Shown piece after piece: positions 16,952 to 24,071 of a stretch of 64,000 nt of DNA. Origin of the DNA: Streptantibioticus ferralitis (GTDB lineage: Bacteria > Actinomycetota > Actinomycetes > Streptomycetales > Streptomycetaceae); NCBI RefSeq assembly GCF_029223525.1, contig NZ_JARHTQ010000016.1:62001-126000 (forward strand), in the 5' to 3' direction. Under the pieces are notes generated by a model, which was not told where the DNA came from, made no database searches, and worked only from the letters and a program-made list of their open reading frames with translations. Numbering within the stretch: position 1 is the first letter of the stretch; each line of letters starts with the position of its first letter. The translations under genes and the position numbers were made by a program.

Positions 16952-17304
16952 ATGCGACGCCACGGCATCAACTACGACACCGGCTTCGACCCGTTCGGCG
17001 ACGGCACCAGCCGTACGTACTTCGACCCCGACACCGTCCGCCGTGACATGGCGGTCATCGCCGACGAACTGCGCTGCGACGCGATACGTATCTCCGGCGG
17101 GGACCCCGCACGCCTCACCATCGCCGCCGAGGCGGCCGGTTCACCTACGCCGCCTGGCAGCTCACCCGTCACGACGGTGACCCCGCCCCCGATCTCGACC
17201 TCGCCGGGTACGGGGTCCAGGCGGTCCTTCCGGACGGCACGCTCCGCCCCAAGGACGTCTTCCGCACCATGGCCGCGGCCTACCGCGCGGCAACGGCCGA
17301 CTGA
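16952..17304 (+). pseudogene. Remnant with the N- and C-terminal ends of a conserved actinobacterial protein
   Basis: An AAGGG ribosome site precedes ATG 16952. The first 60 or so codons read MRRHGINYDTGFDPFGDG, then DTVRRDMAVIADELRCDAIRISG, the start of a streptomycete family that I recall as about 350 residues long and loosely annotated abortive infection protein. Near 17131-17140 that frame loses sense, and the next frame (-1) gives FTYAAWQLTRHDG ... TLRPKDVFRTMAAAYRA up to TGA 17302-17304, which looks like the C-terminus of the same family. The central barrel is missing. I read this as an internal deletion plus frameshift. The preceding gap 16630-16951 shows no gene. Confidence 0.6.
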
Positions 17305-17452
17305 CGCTGCCGCCTGCGCATTCTGACGCCAAGTCAGCGCAAAAGCATTGAACCGCCAACGTCTCGATTCCGTAAACGTGGCCGAACGGATCGGCATCGG
17401 CAGACCCACCGTGCGCTCGGGCAAGGGGGAGCGCCTGGGAGATCGGAGCGCG

Positions 17453-18337
17453 ATGAAGCGAGCGGTAGGTTCACGGCGCGGCGACACTCGTGGGCGCGGT
17501 CGCTTCAACGGACCGGCGGACAGCTTCGGGTCGCCGGGCGCTCCACCGACGGGCACCATGGAACTCAGCCCGTCCACACGGATGTTGATGGGCACCGTGC
17601 TGGCCGTGGTGGCCGGTGCGGTGGGGCTCGGGCTGGTGCTGAGCGCCGGTGCGGGCGTGCGCGGCTTCCTGGACTACTTCGCCGGTGTCATCTCGCTGGT
17701 GGCGCTGACCGGAGCCGTTCTGTGGGGTGTCATCAGCACCGACACCGCCTTCCTCGGCCCGCGAAGCCGACTGTGGGCGCAGGGCGTGCACCGGGGGCTG
17801 GGCGTCATATCGCTGGGGTTCCTGGTGCTGCACGTCGGCATCAAGGTCTCCGAACAACACGCCTCGCTCATCGCGGCGTTCGTGCCGATCGGCTTCACGG
17901 CCCGCGGGCTGCTGATCGCGCTCGGTGTCGGCGCGGGCTATCTGCTGGTGCTCGCGGTGGGCACCGGAGTGGCGCGCCGGGCCTTCGCCGCCCGTCGGCA
18001 TCCGGTGCGCTGGCGCATACTCCACGCCGGCTCGTACGTCTCCTGGTTAGCGGCGCTGGTCCACGGCCTCAAGGCGGGTCGGCCAGCGGCGTGGTGGGTC
18101 ACCGCGTCGTACGTCGCCTGCATGATCGCCGTCACGGTCGTCGTGGCGGTACGAATGCGCGGTCCGGCACGTCAGGAACGCGCCCCGTCGATACGTCGGC
18201 CGCCCATCGTGCCGACCGGGCGCCGCCGTGCGCGCGGTCGCCGTAGACGAGCGGACCGGAGGATCCCCATGACATCGAACTCCCCTTACCCGCCCGCCCC
18301 GGAAGCGACACGGTCGCGGATCGAGGGCCGCCGGTGA
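17453..18337 (+). CDS. Cytochrome b / ferric-reductase-like membrane protein
   Basis: The ATG at 17453 follows GGAG; ATG 17558, directly before MELSPSTRM, is the alternative start. The product has about six membrane helices, including LMGTVLAVVAGAVGLGLVLSA, YFAGVISLVALTGAVLWGVI and GLLIALGVGAGYLLVLAV. Histidines sit on helices in QGVHRGLGVISLGFLVLHVGIKV and WRILHAGSYVSWLAALVHGL, a pattern of heme-binding b-type cytochromes. An Arg/Pro-rich tail ends in a 4-base overlap with the NuoF-like gene. It probably passes electrons between the membrane and that flavoprotein. The physiological acceptor is unknown. Confidence 0.78.
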   Translation: MKRAVGSRRGDTRGRGRFNGPADSFGSPGAPPTGTMELSPSTRMLMGTVLAVVAGAVGLGLVLSAGAGVRGFLDYFAGVISLVALTGAVLWGVISTDTAFLGPRSRLWAQGVHRGLGVISLGFLVLHVGIKVSEQHASLIAAFVPIGFTARGLLIALGVGAGYLLVLAVGTGVARRAFAARRHPVRWRILHAGSYVSWLAALVHGLKAGRPAAWWVTASYVACMIAVTVVVAVRMRGPARQERAPSIRRPPIVPTGRRRARGRRRRADRRIPMTSNSPYPPAPEATRSRIEGRR

Positions 18338-19842
18338 ACAACCTGCCCGTGCGCAGCCTGGCGAGCGACCTGCCGGAGGTGCGCCCCTTCGGACTTCCGC
18401 GGCTGACCGCCGGAATGGACCTGGCGGCGAGGCTCGACTGGACGACGCACCTGTCCGTACACGGCTCGATGCCCGACCTGAGCCTGATCCAACTCACCGA
18501 CCTGGCAACGGAGATCGACCTGCGCGGCCGGGGCGGTGCGGGCTTCCCGTTCGCCCGGAAGCTGCGCGCCGTGGCCGACTCGGCGCGCAAGCGCCGGACC
18601 GGTACCGCCGTCGTGGTCAACGGCTGCGAGGGCGAGCCGGCCTGCCAGAAGGACACCGTGCTGCTGGCCCGTGCCCCGCACCTGGTGCTGGACGGCGCGC
18701 TGCTGGCCGCCGAGGCGCTCGGCGCCGAGCAACTGGTGGTCGGCGTCACCCGCGGGCCGCTTGAGGAGTCGGTGCGTCAGGCGATGGCGGAACGCGGGCT
18801 GTCCGACCGGCGCGGGCGTCGGCTGCGGGCCCGGGTCTTCCGGATGCCCGAACGCTTCGTCTCCGGTGAGGCCACGGCACTGCTGCGGGCGGCCGACGGC
18901 GGTCCGGCGCTGCCGCCGGGACGGCGGGTGCGTTCTTCCGAGCGCGGTCTGTCGGGGCTGCCCACCCTGGTCTCCAACACCGAGACGTTCGCGCAGATGG
19001 CGGTGGCCGCGCGGATGGGCGCCGAGTACTACGCCGCGACGGGCGCGCGCGGGGAGCCGGGTACGGTGCTGCTCACCCTGGGCGGCTCCGTGCCGCGGCG
19101 CACGGTGGTGGAGACCCCGACCGGTGTGCCGTTGGCACACGTCCTGGAGAGCTGCGGCAGCGGCATCGGCCAGGGTGTGCTGGTCGGCGGCTACCACGGC
19201 GCCTGGCTGGACCCCAGCGCCGCCTCGATGGCCTCGATCTCCCGTAGCAGCATGGCCGCGCACCGCGCGACACTCGGCGCGGGTGCGGTGCTGCCGCTGT
19301 CCTACGACGTGTGCCCGTTGGGCGAGACGCTGTTGGTCGCCCAGTGGCTGGCCGCCGAGACGGCGGGCCAGTGCGGGCCGTGCCGACTGGGGCTGCCCGC
19401 TCTCGCCGGAGCGCTGGCCGACATCCTGGGCGGCGGTGGCCAGCCCGCGCTGGAGACGCTGCGGCAGTACGCGGGTTCGGTGCGCGGCCGGGGCGCCTGC
19501 AAACACCCGGACGGCTCGGCCCGGTTCGTCCTCTCGGCGGTGAACACCTTCACCGACGACCTGGCGGCCCATGTGCTGGGCAGCGGCTGCGGGCGGCCGG
19601 TCGCCGGGGTGCTGCCGCTGCCGACGGACGGCGAGCCGAGCGTCGGCGAACGGCTCACCGTCGACTGGACGCTGTGCGTGGGCCACGGTCTGTGCGCCGA
19701 CCTGCTCCCGGAGGCGATGCGGCTGGACCGGGACGGCTATCCGGTCTTCGGCGACGGCCCCCTGCCGGAGTACCTGCTGCCGCGCGCCCGCCGTGCGGTG
19801 GCGCGCTGCCCGGCACTGGCCCTGCGGCTGGAACGGCGGTGA
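18334..19842 (+). CDS. NuoF-like NAD(P)H:ferredoxin-type flavoprotein with C-terminal [3Fe-4S] ferredoxin
   Basis: The 502-residue protein has the complex I 51-kDa fold. The nucleotide site is RGRGGAGFPFARKL, the FMN region NGCEGEPACQKDTVLL, and there is an SLBB-like middle part. The cluster motif is QCGPCRLGLPALAGAL followed by RGACKHPDG; the first Cys of the usual SCGxCxPC motif is Ala here. A ferredoxin domain is fused at the end, with CVGHGLC and a distant CP (ARCPALA), the three-Cys pattern of [3Fe-4S] ferredoxins. It overlaps the cytochrome-like gene and should take electrons from NAD(P)H through FMN and Fe-S to the membrane partner. Confidence 0.85.
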   Translation: MNNLPVRSLASDLPEVRPFGLPRLTAGMDLAARLDWTTHLSVHGSMPDLSLIQLTDLATEIDLRGRGGAGFPFARKLRAVADSARKRRTGTAVVVNGCEGEPACQKDTVLLARAPHLVLDGALLAAEALGAEQLVVGVTRGPLEESVRQAMAERGLSDRRGRRLRARVFRMPERFVSGEATALLRAADGGPALPPGRRVRSSERGLSGLPTLVSNTETFAQMAVAARMGAEYYAATGARGEPGTVLLTLGGSVPRRTVVETPTGVPLAHVLESCGSGIGQGVLVGGYHGAWLDPSAASMASISRSSMAAHRATLGAGAVLPLSYDVCPLGETLLVAQWLAAETAGQCGPCRLGLPALAGALADILGGGGQPALETLRQYAGSVRGRGACKHPDGSARFVLSAVNTFTDDLAAHVLGSGCGRPVAGVLPLPTDGEPSVGERLTVDWTLCVGHGLCADLLPEAMRLDRDGYPVFGDGPLPEYLLPRARRAVARCPALALRLERR

Positions 19843-19962
19843 GTGGTCCAACGCCGGTGTGCCGCCCATCTGTTGGGGCGCCCGGCCTGGTGTGCGTGGC
19901 GCTGCGGTGACAGCCGTGGGCGTCCCGCGCGGGCGTGCTGTCGCGGGCTGATCGGCGGCGGA

Positions 19963-20556
19963 TCAGTGGCGGGTGTATCGGGCGACGAACGACGCGGAGG
20001 AGATTGCCTGGCTCTGGATCCCCCGTAGGGTCTGGGCGGGCGGCGCGCTGCCGCCCAGGGAGGCGGGGGTCGGTTGGCGCAGCGCGTACAGCGTCAACTG
20101 GTACCTGTGCGTGCTGCCGTGCGGCGGGCACGGACCGTCGTAGGTGGCCTCCCCGAAGTCGTTGAGGGCCTCGCGGGCGCCCGGGATCAGGTGGTGCGGG
20201 GCGATCTTCGTGGCGTTCGGCGGGATGCCGAGCTGCAGCCAGTGGATCTTGTGCACATCGAGGTCGACCATGGTGACGGCGAGTTCGGCGGTACCGGCCG
20301 GCACATTGGCGAAGTTCAGACCTGGCGAGTAGTCCCTTGGATCGTCACAGGTCATGAGTGGGATGAAGTCGCCCGACCGGTCGAAGCCCTGCCCAGGGGT
20401 GAGGGTGAGGGGGCCGGTGGGGGTCGCGGTCGTGCGTGCGGGCGCCGTGGCGGATGCCGATGTGTCAGAAGCGGGCTTCGTGGTGCCGGAGCAGGAGGCA
20501 CACGCCAGCAGCGCCGTCGTGACCGCAACACCCGCCCGGATTCGGTGTCCTCGCAT
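19963..20556 (-). CDS. PEBP (YbhB/YbcL-type) lipoprotein
   Basis: The protein has a signal sequence with lipobox-like LLACASC, a Ser/Thr/Ala linker, and a phosphatidylethanolamine-binding-protein fold of about 150 residues: PLMTCDDPRDYSPGLNF, VTMVDLDVHKIHWLQLGIP, YDGPCPPHGSTHRYQLTLYAL. The DP..YSP and GPCPPxGxHRY motifs form the anion-binding pocket of the family. ATG 20556 or GTG 20565 may be the start. It stands alone, convergent with the NuoF-like gene. Bacterial members have no settled function. Confidence 0.85.
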   Translation of the reverse strand: MRGHRIRAGVAVTTALLACASCSGTTKPASDTSASATAPARTTATPTGPLTLTPGQGFDRSGDFIPLMTCDDPRDYSPGLNFANVPAGTAELAVTMVDLDVHKIHWLQLGIPPNATKIAPHHLIPGAREALNDFGEATYDGPCPPHGSTHRYQLTLYALRQPTPASLGGSAPPAQTLRGIQSQAISSASFVARYTRH

Positions 20557-20646
20557 AGCGCCCACTGTAGGGACACCGGTGTGCTCGATCGGTCACCGAC
20601 GCCACGGCGATAGAAAGTGGTAAGACCGCGCCGTCGGGGTACGGGG

Positions 20647-21189
20647 TCAGCGCGGGCTGTCCGCCTCGGTGTCCTCGAAGTAGACGTCCAGGACGGCGTC
20701 GAGTTCCGTCGTCCACTGCTTGGGCAGGCTCCTGCTCGGCGCCTCGACGTCGGCCTCGTAGCTGCGGCGACCGGTGGTGTGGACCGTGACGGTGAACCGG
20801 CGCGCGAACCGGGGAGTGTCGATCTCCACCGCGCCGATCTCGTCCCAGTGGAACTCGGCCGTCTCGTCATCCAGCTGGAACGTGACGCCAGCGGGGCCGA
20901 CGACGATCGAACCACGGCGGTCGGAGACCTCGAAGACCGGTCCGTCGGCCCGCCGTTCGGCCCCCTCCTCGGTGGCAGCCTCCTCCTCGGCGGCCGCCTC
21001 TTCCTCGGGGGCGACGGCTTCCGGCGCGGGGTCTTCGGGGACGGCGTCGCCGGGCGGCTGCTCCGCCGCCGGTTCCACAGCCTTCTCTTCCGCCGCGACC
21101 GGGCGCGAGAACGTCAGGCCGGGGACGTGCGCCGGATCGGTCCCGGCGGCGTGTACGGGCGGGGTGTTCGGGCCTATGCGCTGCTCCAC
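20647..21189 (-). CDS. Hypothetical protein with acidic linker and PH-like C-terminal domain
   Basis: The C-terminal 100 residues (VFEVSDRRGSIVVGPAGVTFQL, EFHWDEIGAVEIDTPRFARRFTVTVHT, LPKQWTTELDAVLDVYFED) look like a small beta-sandwich PH-like domain known from many streptomycete hypothetical proteins. Ahead of it is a long Glu/Ala-rich acidic stretch of about 50 residues. The start is uncertain: GTG 21189 (VEQRIGPN) is used, and the frame is open to 21258. No signal peptide is seen. It lies upstream of no obvious partner, and I cannot name a function. Confidence 0.62.
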   Translation of the reverse strand: MEQRIGPNTPPVHAAGTDPAHVPGLTFSRPVAAEEKAVEPAAEQPPGDAVPEDPAPEAVAPEEEAAAEEEAATEEGAERRADGPVFEVSDRRGSIVVGPAGVTFQLDDETAEFHWDEIGAVEIDTPRFARRFTVTVHTTGRRSYEADVEAPSRSLPKQWTTELDAVLDVYFEDTEADSPR

Positions 21190-21324
21190 GGCCGGAAGTA
21201 TGGCCGATGGACCTGTGCGGGCAAAAGGCGCCTCGGCCGGAAGGCCGCCACCGTGCACGGCCGACCGGGCGCGGTGCCGGTCGCGGTGGAGGCGGCGGCC
21301 GGTACCGGCCGGACGGGCTGCCGC

Positions 21325-22323
21325 TCAGGACGCGCTGGTCGTCTGCCGGCCGGTGGCGCTGTCCGCCAGCCACTGCGACCAGGAGACGTTGAAGTCCGCG
21401 TAGCCGTTGTCCCCGGCGACATTGCCGCGCGGAGACCCGGAGATGGTGACCGGGTCGCCCGGCTCGACGTTGTTGTAGAACCACTCGGCGTCGGACAGCG
21501 ACAGGTGCACGCAGCCGTGCGAGCCGTAGCTGTGGCCCGGGTAGGGGTCGCCGGTGGAGTAGTGGACGTAGGTGCCCGACGTGGTGAGCTGGACGTCCCA
21601 GGGCAGGGTGAGGTCGTAGAAGTTGGGGTTGCCCTTGTCGCAGGTTATGCCCACGCTGCAGGAGGTCATCCGCACCTCGCGCTGCTTGTCCATCACCGCC
21701 ATGGTGCCGTCCCAGGACGGGAAGTCCGGGCTACCGGCGTCGATCGCCATGGTGCGTACCACCGAGCCGTTCCGGGTGACCTTCATGGTGTGGTCGGGCA
21801 CGGACACGGTGGTCTCGAAGTCGGACCCGATGGTGAAGCTGTGCTGGTAGCTGCGGGTGCCGTAGCGGCCGTTGCCGTCGGTCACCCCGTCCAGGTCGGC
21901 GTTGAGCGTGACCCTGGTGCCGGACGGCCAGAACTTCTCCGGCCGCCAGTCGACGCGGGTGTCGCTGAACCAGTGCCAGGCGCCGGTGACCGGTACCGAG
22001 GTGGTCACCTTCAGGTGCCGCTCGATCGCCGCCCGGGCCGAGGAGGACACCGCATGGGTGAACTCCACCGAGATCGGCATGGCCACGCCGACGGTGCTGC
22101 CGCTCTCGGGCGTGATCGTGTCCAGCAGCAGCGGCGGGCCGGACGGGCGTGTCGGCGACGGGCTCGCACTCGCGCCGGCCGTCGTGCCGGCCTTGGCACT
22201 GGCCTTCGGAGACGACTTCGCGTCGGCGGTCGAGGCGGCCGCGTGGCCGCCGCATGCGGTGGCGCTTGCCAGCACCGCACCAGCCGCCAGTGCCATACCG
22301 ATGCTGCGCTTGATCCGCCCCAC
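21325..22323 (-). CDS. L,D-transpeptidase, Ig-like plus YkuD domains (lipoprotein copy)
   Basis: The protein cross-links peptidoglycan stems (3-3 links) outside the membrane. It has a signal sequence ending in an A-T-A-C lipobox-like site, an Ala/Ser/Thr linker, and bacterial Ig-like domains (STVGVAMPISVEFTHAV to WRPEKFWPSGTRVTLNADLDG). The YkuD catalytic domain follows, with the HYSTGDPYPG region and the SHGCVHLSLSDAEW motif that carries the catalytic Cys and His. The 332-residue length fits LdtMt2-like enzymes. A tandem paralogue of equal length lies 234 bases upstream, with its own terminator between. Confidence 0.9.
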   Translation of the reverse strand: MGRIKRSIGMALAAGAVLASATACGGHAAASTADAKSSPKASAKAGTTAGASASPSPTRPSGPPLLLDTITPESGSTVGVAMPISVEFTHAVSSSARAAIERHLKVTTSVPVTGAWHWFSDTRVDWRPEKFWPSGTRVTLNADLDGVTDGNGRYGTRSYQHSFTIGSDFETTVSVPDHTMKVTRNGSVVRTMAIDAGSPDFPSWDGTMAVMDKQREVRMTSCSVGITCDKGNPNFYDLTLPWDVQLTTSGTYVHYSTGDPYPGHSYGSHGCVHLSLSDAEWFYNNVEPGDPVTISGSPRGNVAGDNGYADFNVSWSQWLADSATGRQTTSAS

Positions 22324-22506
22324 GCACTTGCTCCACTCACGTCACTTCATTGGATGTTCAACATCCCCAGAGACATCGACTTTAGGCAACCGGTTGCAGG
22401 GAGCTTGCAAAGCAAAGGCCAAAACTAGGCTTGACGTCAGATTTCCCAGTGCCGACGGGCTGACGGGCGGTGCGTCGGCTGGTGCCGGGGACGGTGCCGG
22501 ACAAGC

Positions 22507-22537
22507 ATCAGGCCCAGGTCAGCGACCTGGGCCTGAT
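22507..22537 (-). terminator. Terminator of the second L,D-transpeptidase gene
   Basis: Perfect 14-bp arms ATCAGGCCCAGGTC and GACCTGGGCCTGAT surround loop AGC, 20 bases after the stop at 22558 on the minus strand. It is followed in the minus direction by the leader of the first transpeptidase gene. Near-identical hairpins occur at 45494-45520 and 54422-54448. Confidence 0.8.
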
Positions 22538-22557
22538 GGCGGAGCGGGCGACGGCGG

Positions 22558-23556
22558 CTAGCTGGCGCTGGTCGTCTGCTGGCCGGTGGCGCTGCCCGCC
22601 AGCCACTGCGACCACGACAGGTCGAAGTCCGCGTAGCCGTTGTCCCCGGCGGCCTTGCCGCGCGGTGAGCCGGTGATGGTGACGGGGTCGCCCTGCTCGA
22701 CGTGGTTGTAGTACCACTGGGCGTCGGACAGCGACAGGTGGATGCAGCCGTGCGAACCGTTGCTGCTGCCCGGGTAGGGGTCGGCGGGGGAGTAGTGGAC
22801 GTAGGTGCCCGAGTTGGTCAGGTGGACGTCCCAGGGCAGGGTGAGGTCGTAGTAGTTGGGGTTGTGCGGGTCGCAGGTTATGCCGACGCTGCAGGAGGTC
22901 ATCCGCACCTCGCGCTGCTTGTCGATGACCGCCATGGTGCCGTCCCAGGAGGGGAACTTCGGGCTGCCCGCGTCCATCGGCATGGTGCGTATCACACGGC
23001 CGTTGTGGGTGATCTTCATCGTGTGGCCCGGCACGGACACGGTGGTCTCGAAGTCGGACCCGATGGTGAAGCTGTGCTGGTACCCGTGGATGCCGTAGCG
23101 GCCGTGGCCGTCGCCGACCCCGGTCAGACCGGCGTTCAGCGTGACCTTGGTGCCGGACGGCCAGAACTTCTCCGGCCGCCAGTCGACGCGGGTGTCGCTG
23201 AACCAGTGCCAGGCGCCGGTGACCGGTACGGAGGTGGTCACCTTCAGGTGCCGCTCGATTCCGGCCCGGGCCGAGTGGGCCACCGGGTCGGTGAACACGA
23301 CCGAGATCGGCATGGCCACGCCGACGGTGCTGCCGCTCCTCGGCACGATCGAGTCCAGCAGCATCGGCGGGCCGGACGGGTGGGCCGCCGACGGGCGCGC
23401 ACTCGCGCCGGTCTTCGCGGCGACCGGCGTACTGGCCTTTGGAGACGGCTTCGCGGCGGGCGTTGCCGCCACCGCGTTGCCGCCGAACACACCTACGCTG
23501 GCCATCACCGCGCCGGCCAGCAACGCGGCCCCGGTGCTGCGCTTGATCCGCCCCAC
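22558..23556 (-). CDS. L,D-transpeptidase, tandem paralogue without lipobox Cys
   Basis: The 332-residue protein is about three-quarters identical by eye to its neighbour at 21325-22323, with the same Ig-like and YkuD layout and the catalytic motif SHGCIHLSLSDAQW. The signal region reads MASVGVFGGNAVAATP: the Cys found in the neighbour (TACGG) is Phe here (VFGG). Signal peptidase I cleavage after AVA is then likely, giving a released or wall-bound enzyme instead of a lipoprotein. The two genes look like a recent duplication with altered location. Confidence 0.9.
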   Translation of the reverse strand: MGRIKRSTGAALLAGAVMASVGVFGGNAVAATPAAKPSPKASTPVAAKTGASARPSAAHPSGPPMLLDSIVPRSGSTVGVAMPISVVFTDPVAHSARAGIERHLKVTTSVPVTGAWHWFSDTRVDWRPEKFWPSGTKVTLNAGLTGVGDGHGRYGIHGYQHSFTIGSDFETTVSVPGHTMKITHNGRVIRTMPMDAGSPKFPSWDGTMAVIDKQREVRMTSCSVGITCDPHNPNYYDLTLPWDVHLTNSGTYVHYSPADPYPGSSNGSHGCIHLSLSDAQWYYNHVEQGDPVTITGSPRGKAAGDNGYADFDLSWSQWLAGSATGQQTTSAS

Positions 23557-23744
23557 GCTTTTGCTCCGCTCATGTCACGAAATCGGGTTCAACGTCGTCT
23601 GAGACACGGGGCTCGTGCAAAAGGTTGCGGTCGACTGGCAAAGCGTCGGCCAAGAATGCCCGGGGAGCGGGCGAGCGGCCGCGCGGGGCAGGGCTGGAGG
23701 TCAACCACTGCCCTTCGTGGGTGAGTTGGCATCCGGGCAGACCG

Positions 23745-23820
23745 CGCGGGTGCCGACGGCGGCGAGAGGTGTGCAGCGCGGGTGCCGACGGCGACGCGAG
23801 GTGTGCAGCGCGGGTGCCGG
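23745..23820. repeat. Tandem repeat, 32-bp unit, about 2.4 copies
   Basis: The unit starting CGCGGGTGCCGACGGCG and ending GGTGTGCAG occurs at 23745-23776 and 23777-23808, with the first 12 bases again at 23809-23820. It sits in the 515-base gap (23557-24071) upstream of the permease-phosphatase gene. The gap is very G-rich and otherwise shows no convincing gene. Confidence 0.75.
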
Positions 23821-24071
23821 GGCACCCGTGGCCCTGGCGTGGGCGGGGTGTCGGCCGTGGGTTCCCGGGCTGGTGACGCGGCGGGCGCGCGGTCCGGGGC
23901 GGCGGGTTCCGGCGATGTGCGGGACGGTGGATACCCGGTCTGGCGTGGGCCGGGCACGTGGCGTGCCGGGAGGCGGGGCCCGGACGGACGGCTCGGGAGC
24001 GGCGGAGCCGGCGTCCCGGGCGCCCGGGACGTTGCGTTGCGCCCGAGTGGGATGCGGAGTTGGAATCAGGT

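Noticed and set aside
18286-19869. Minus-strand frame of 527 codons opposite the NuoF-like gene
   Set aside because: Antisense composition, no domain; the plus-strand gene has full flavoprotein motifs.
20617-23724. Plus-strand frames opposite the two L,D-transpeptidases
   Set aside because: Both mirror the duplicated enzymes, which explains their similarity to each other; no independent support.
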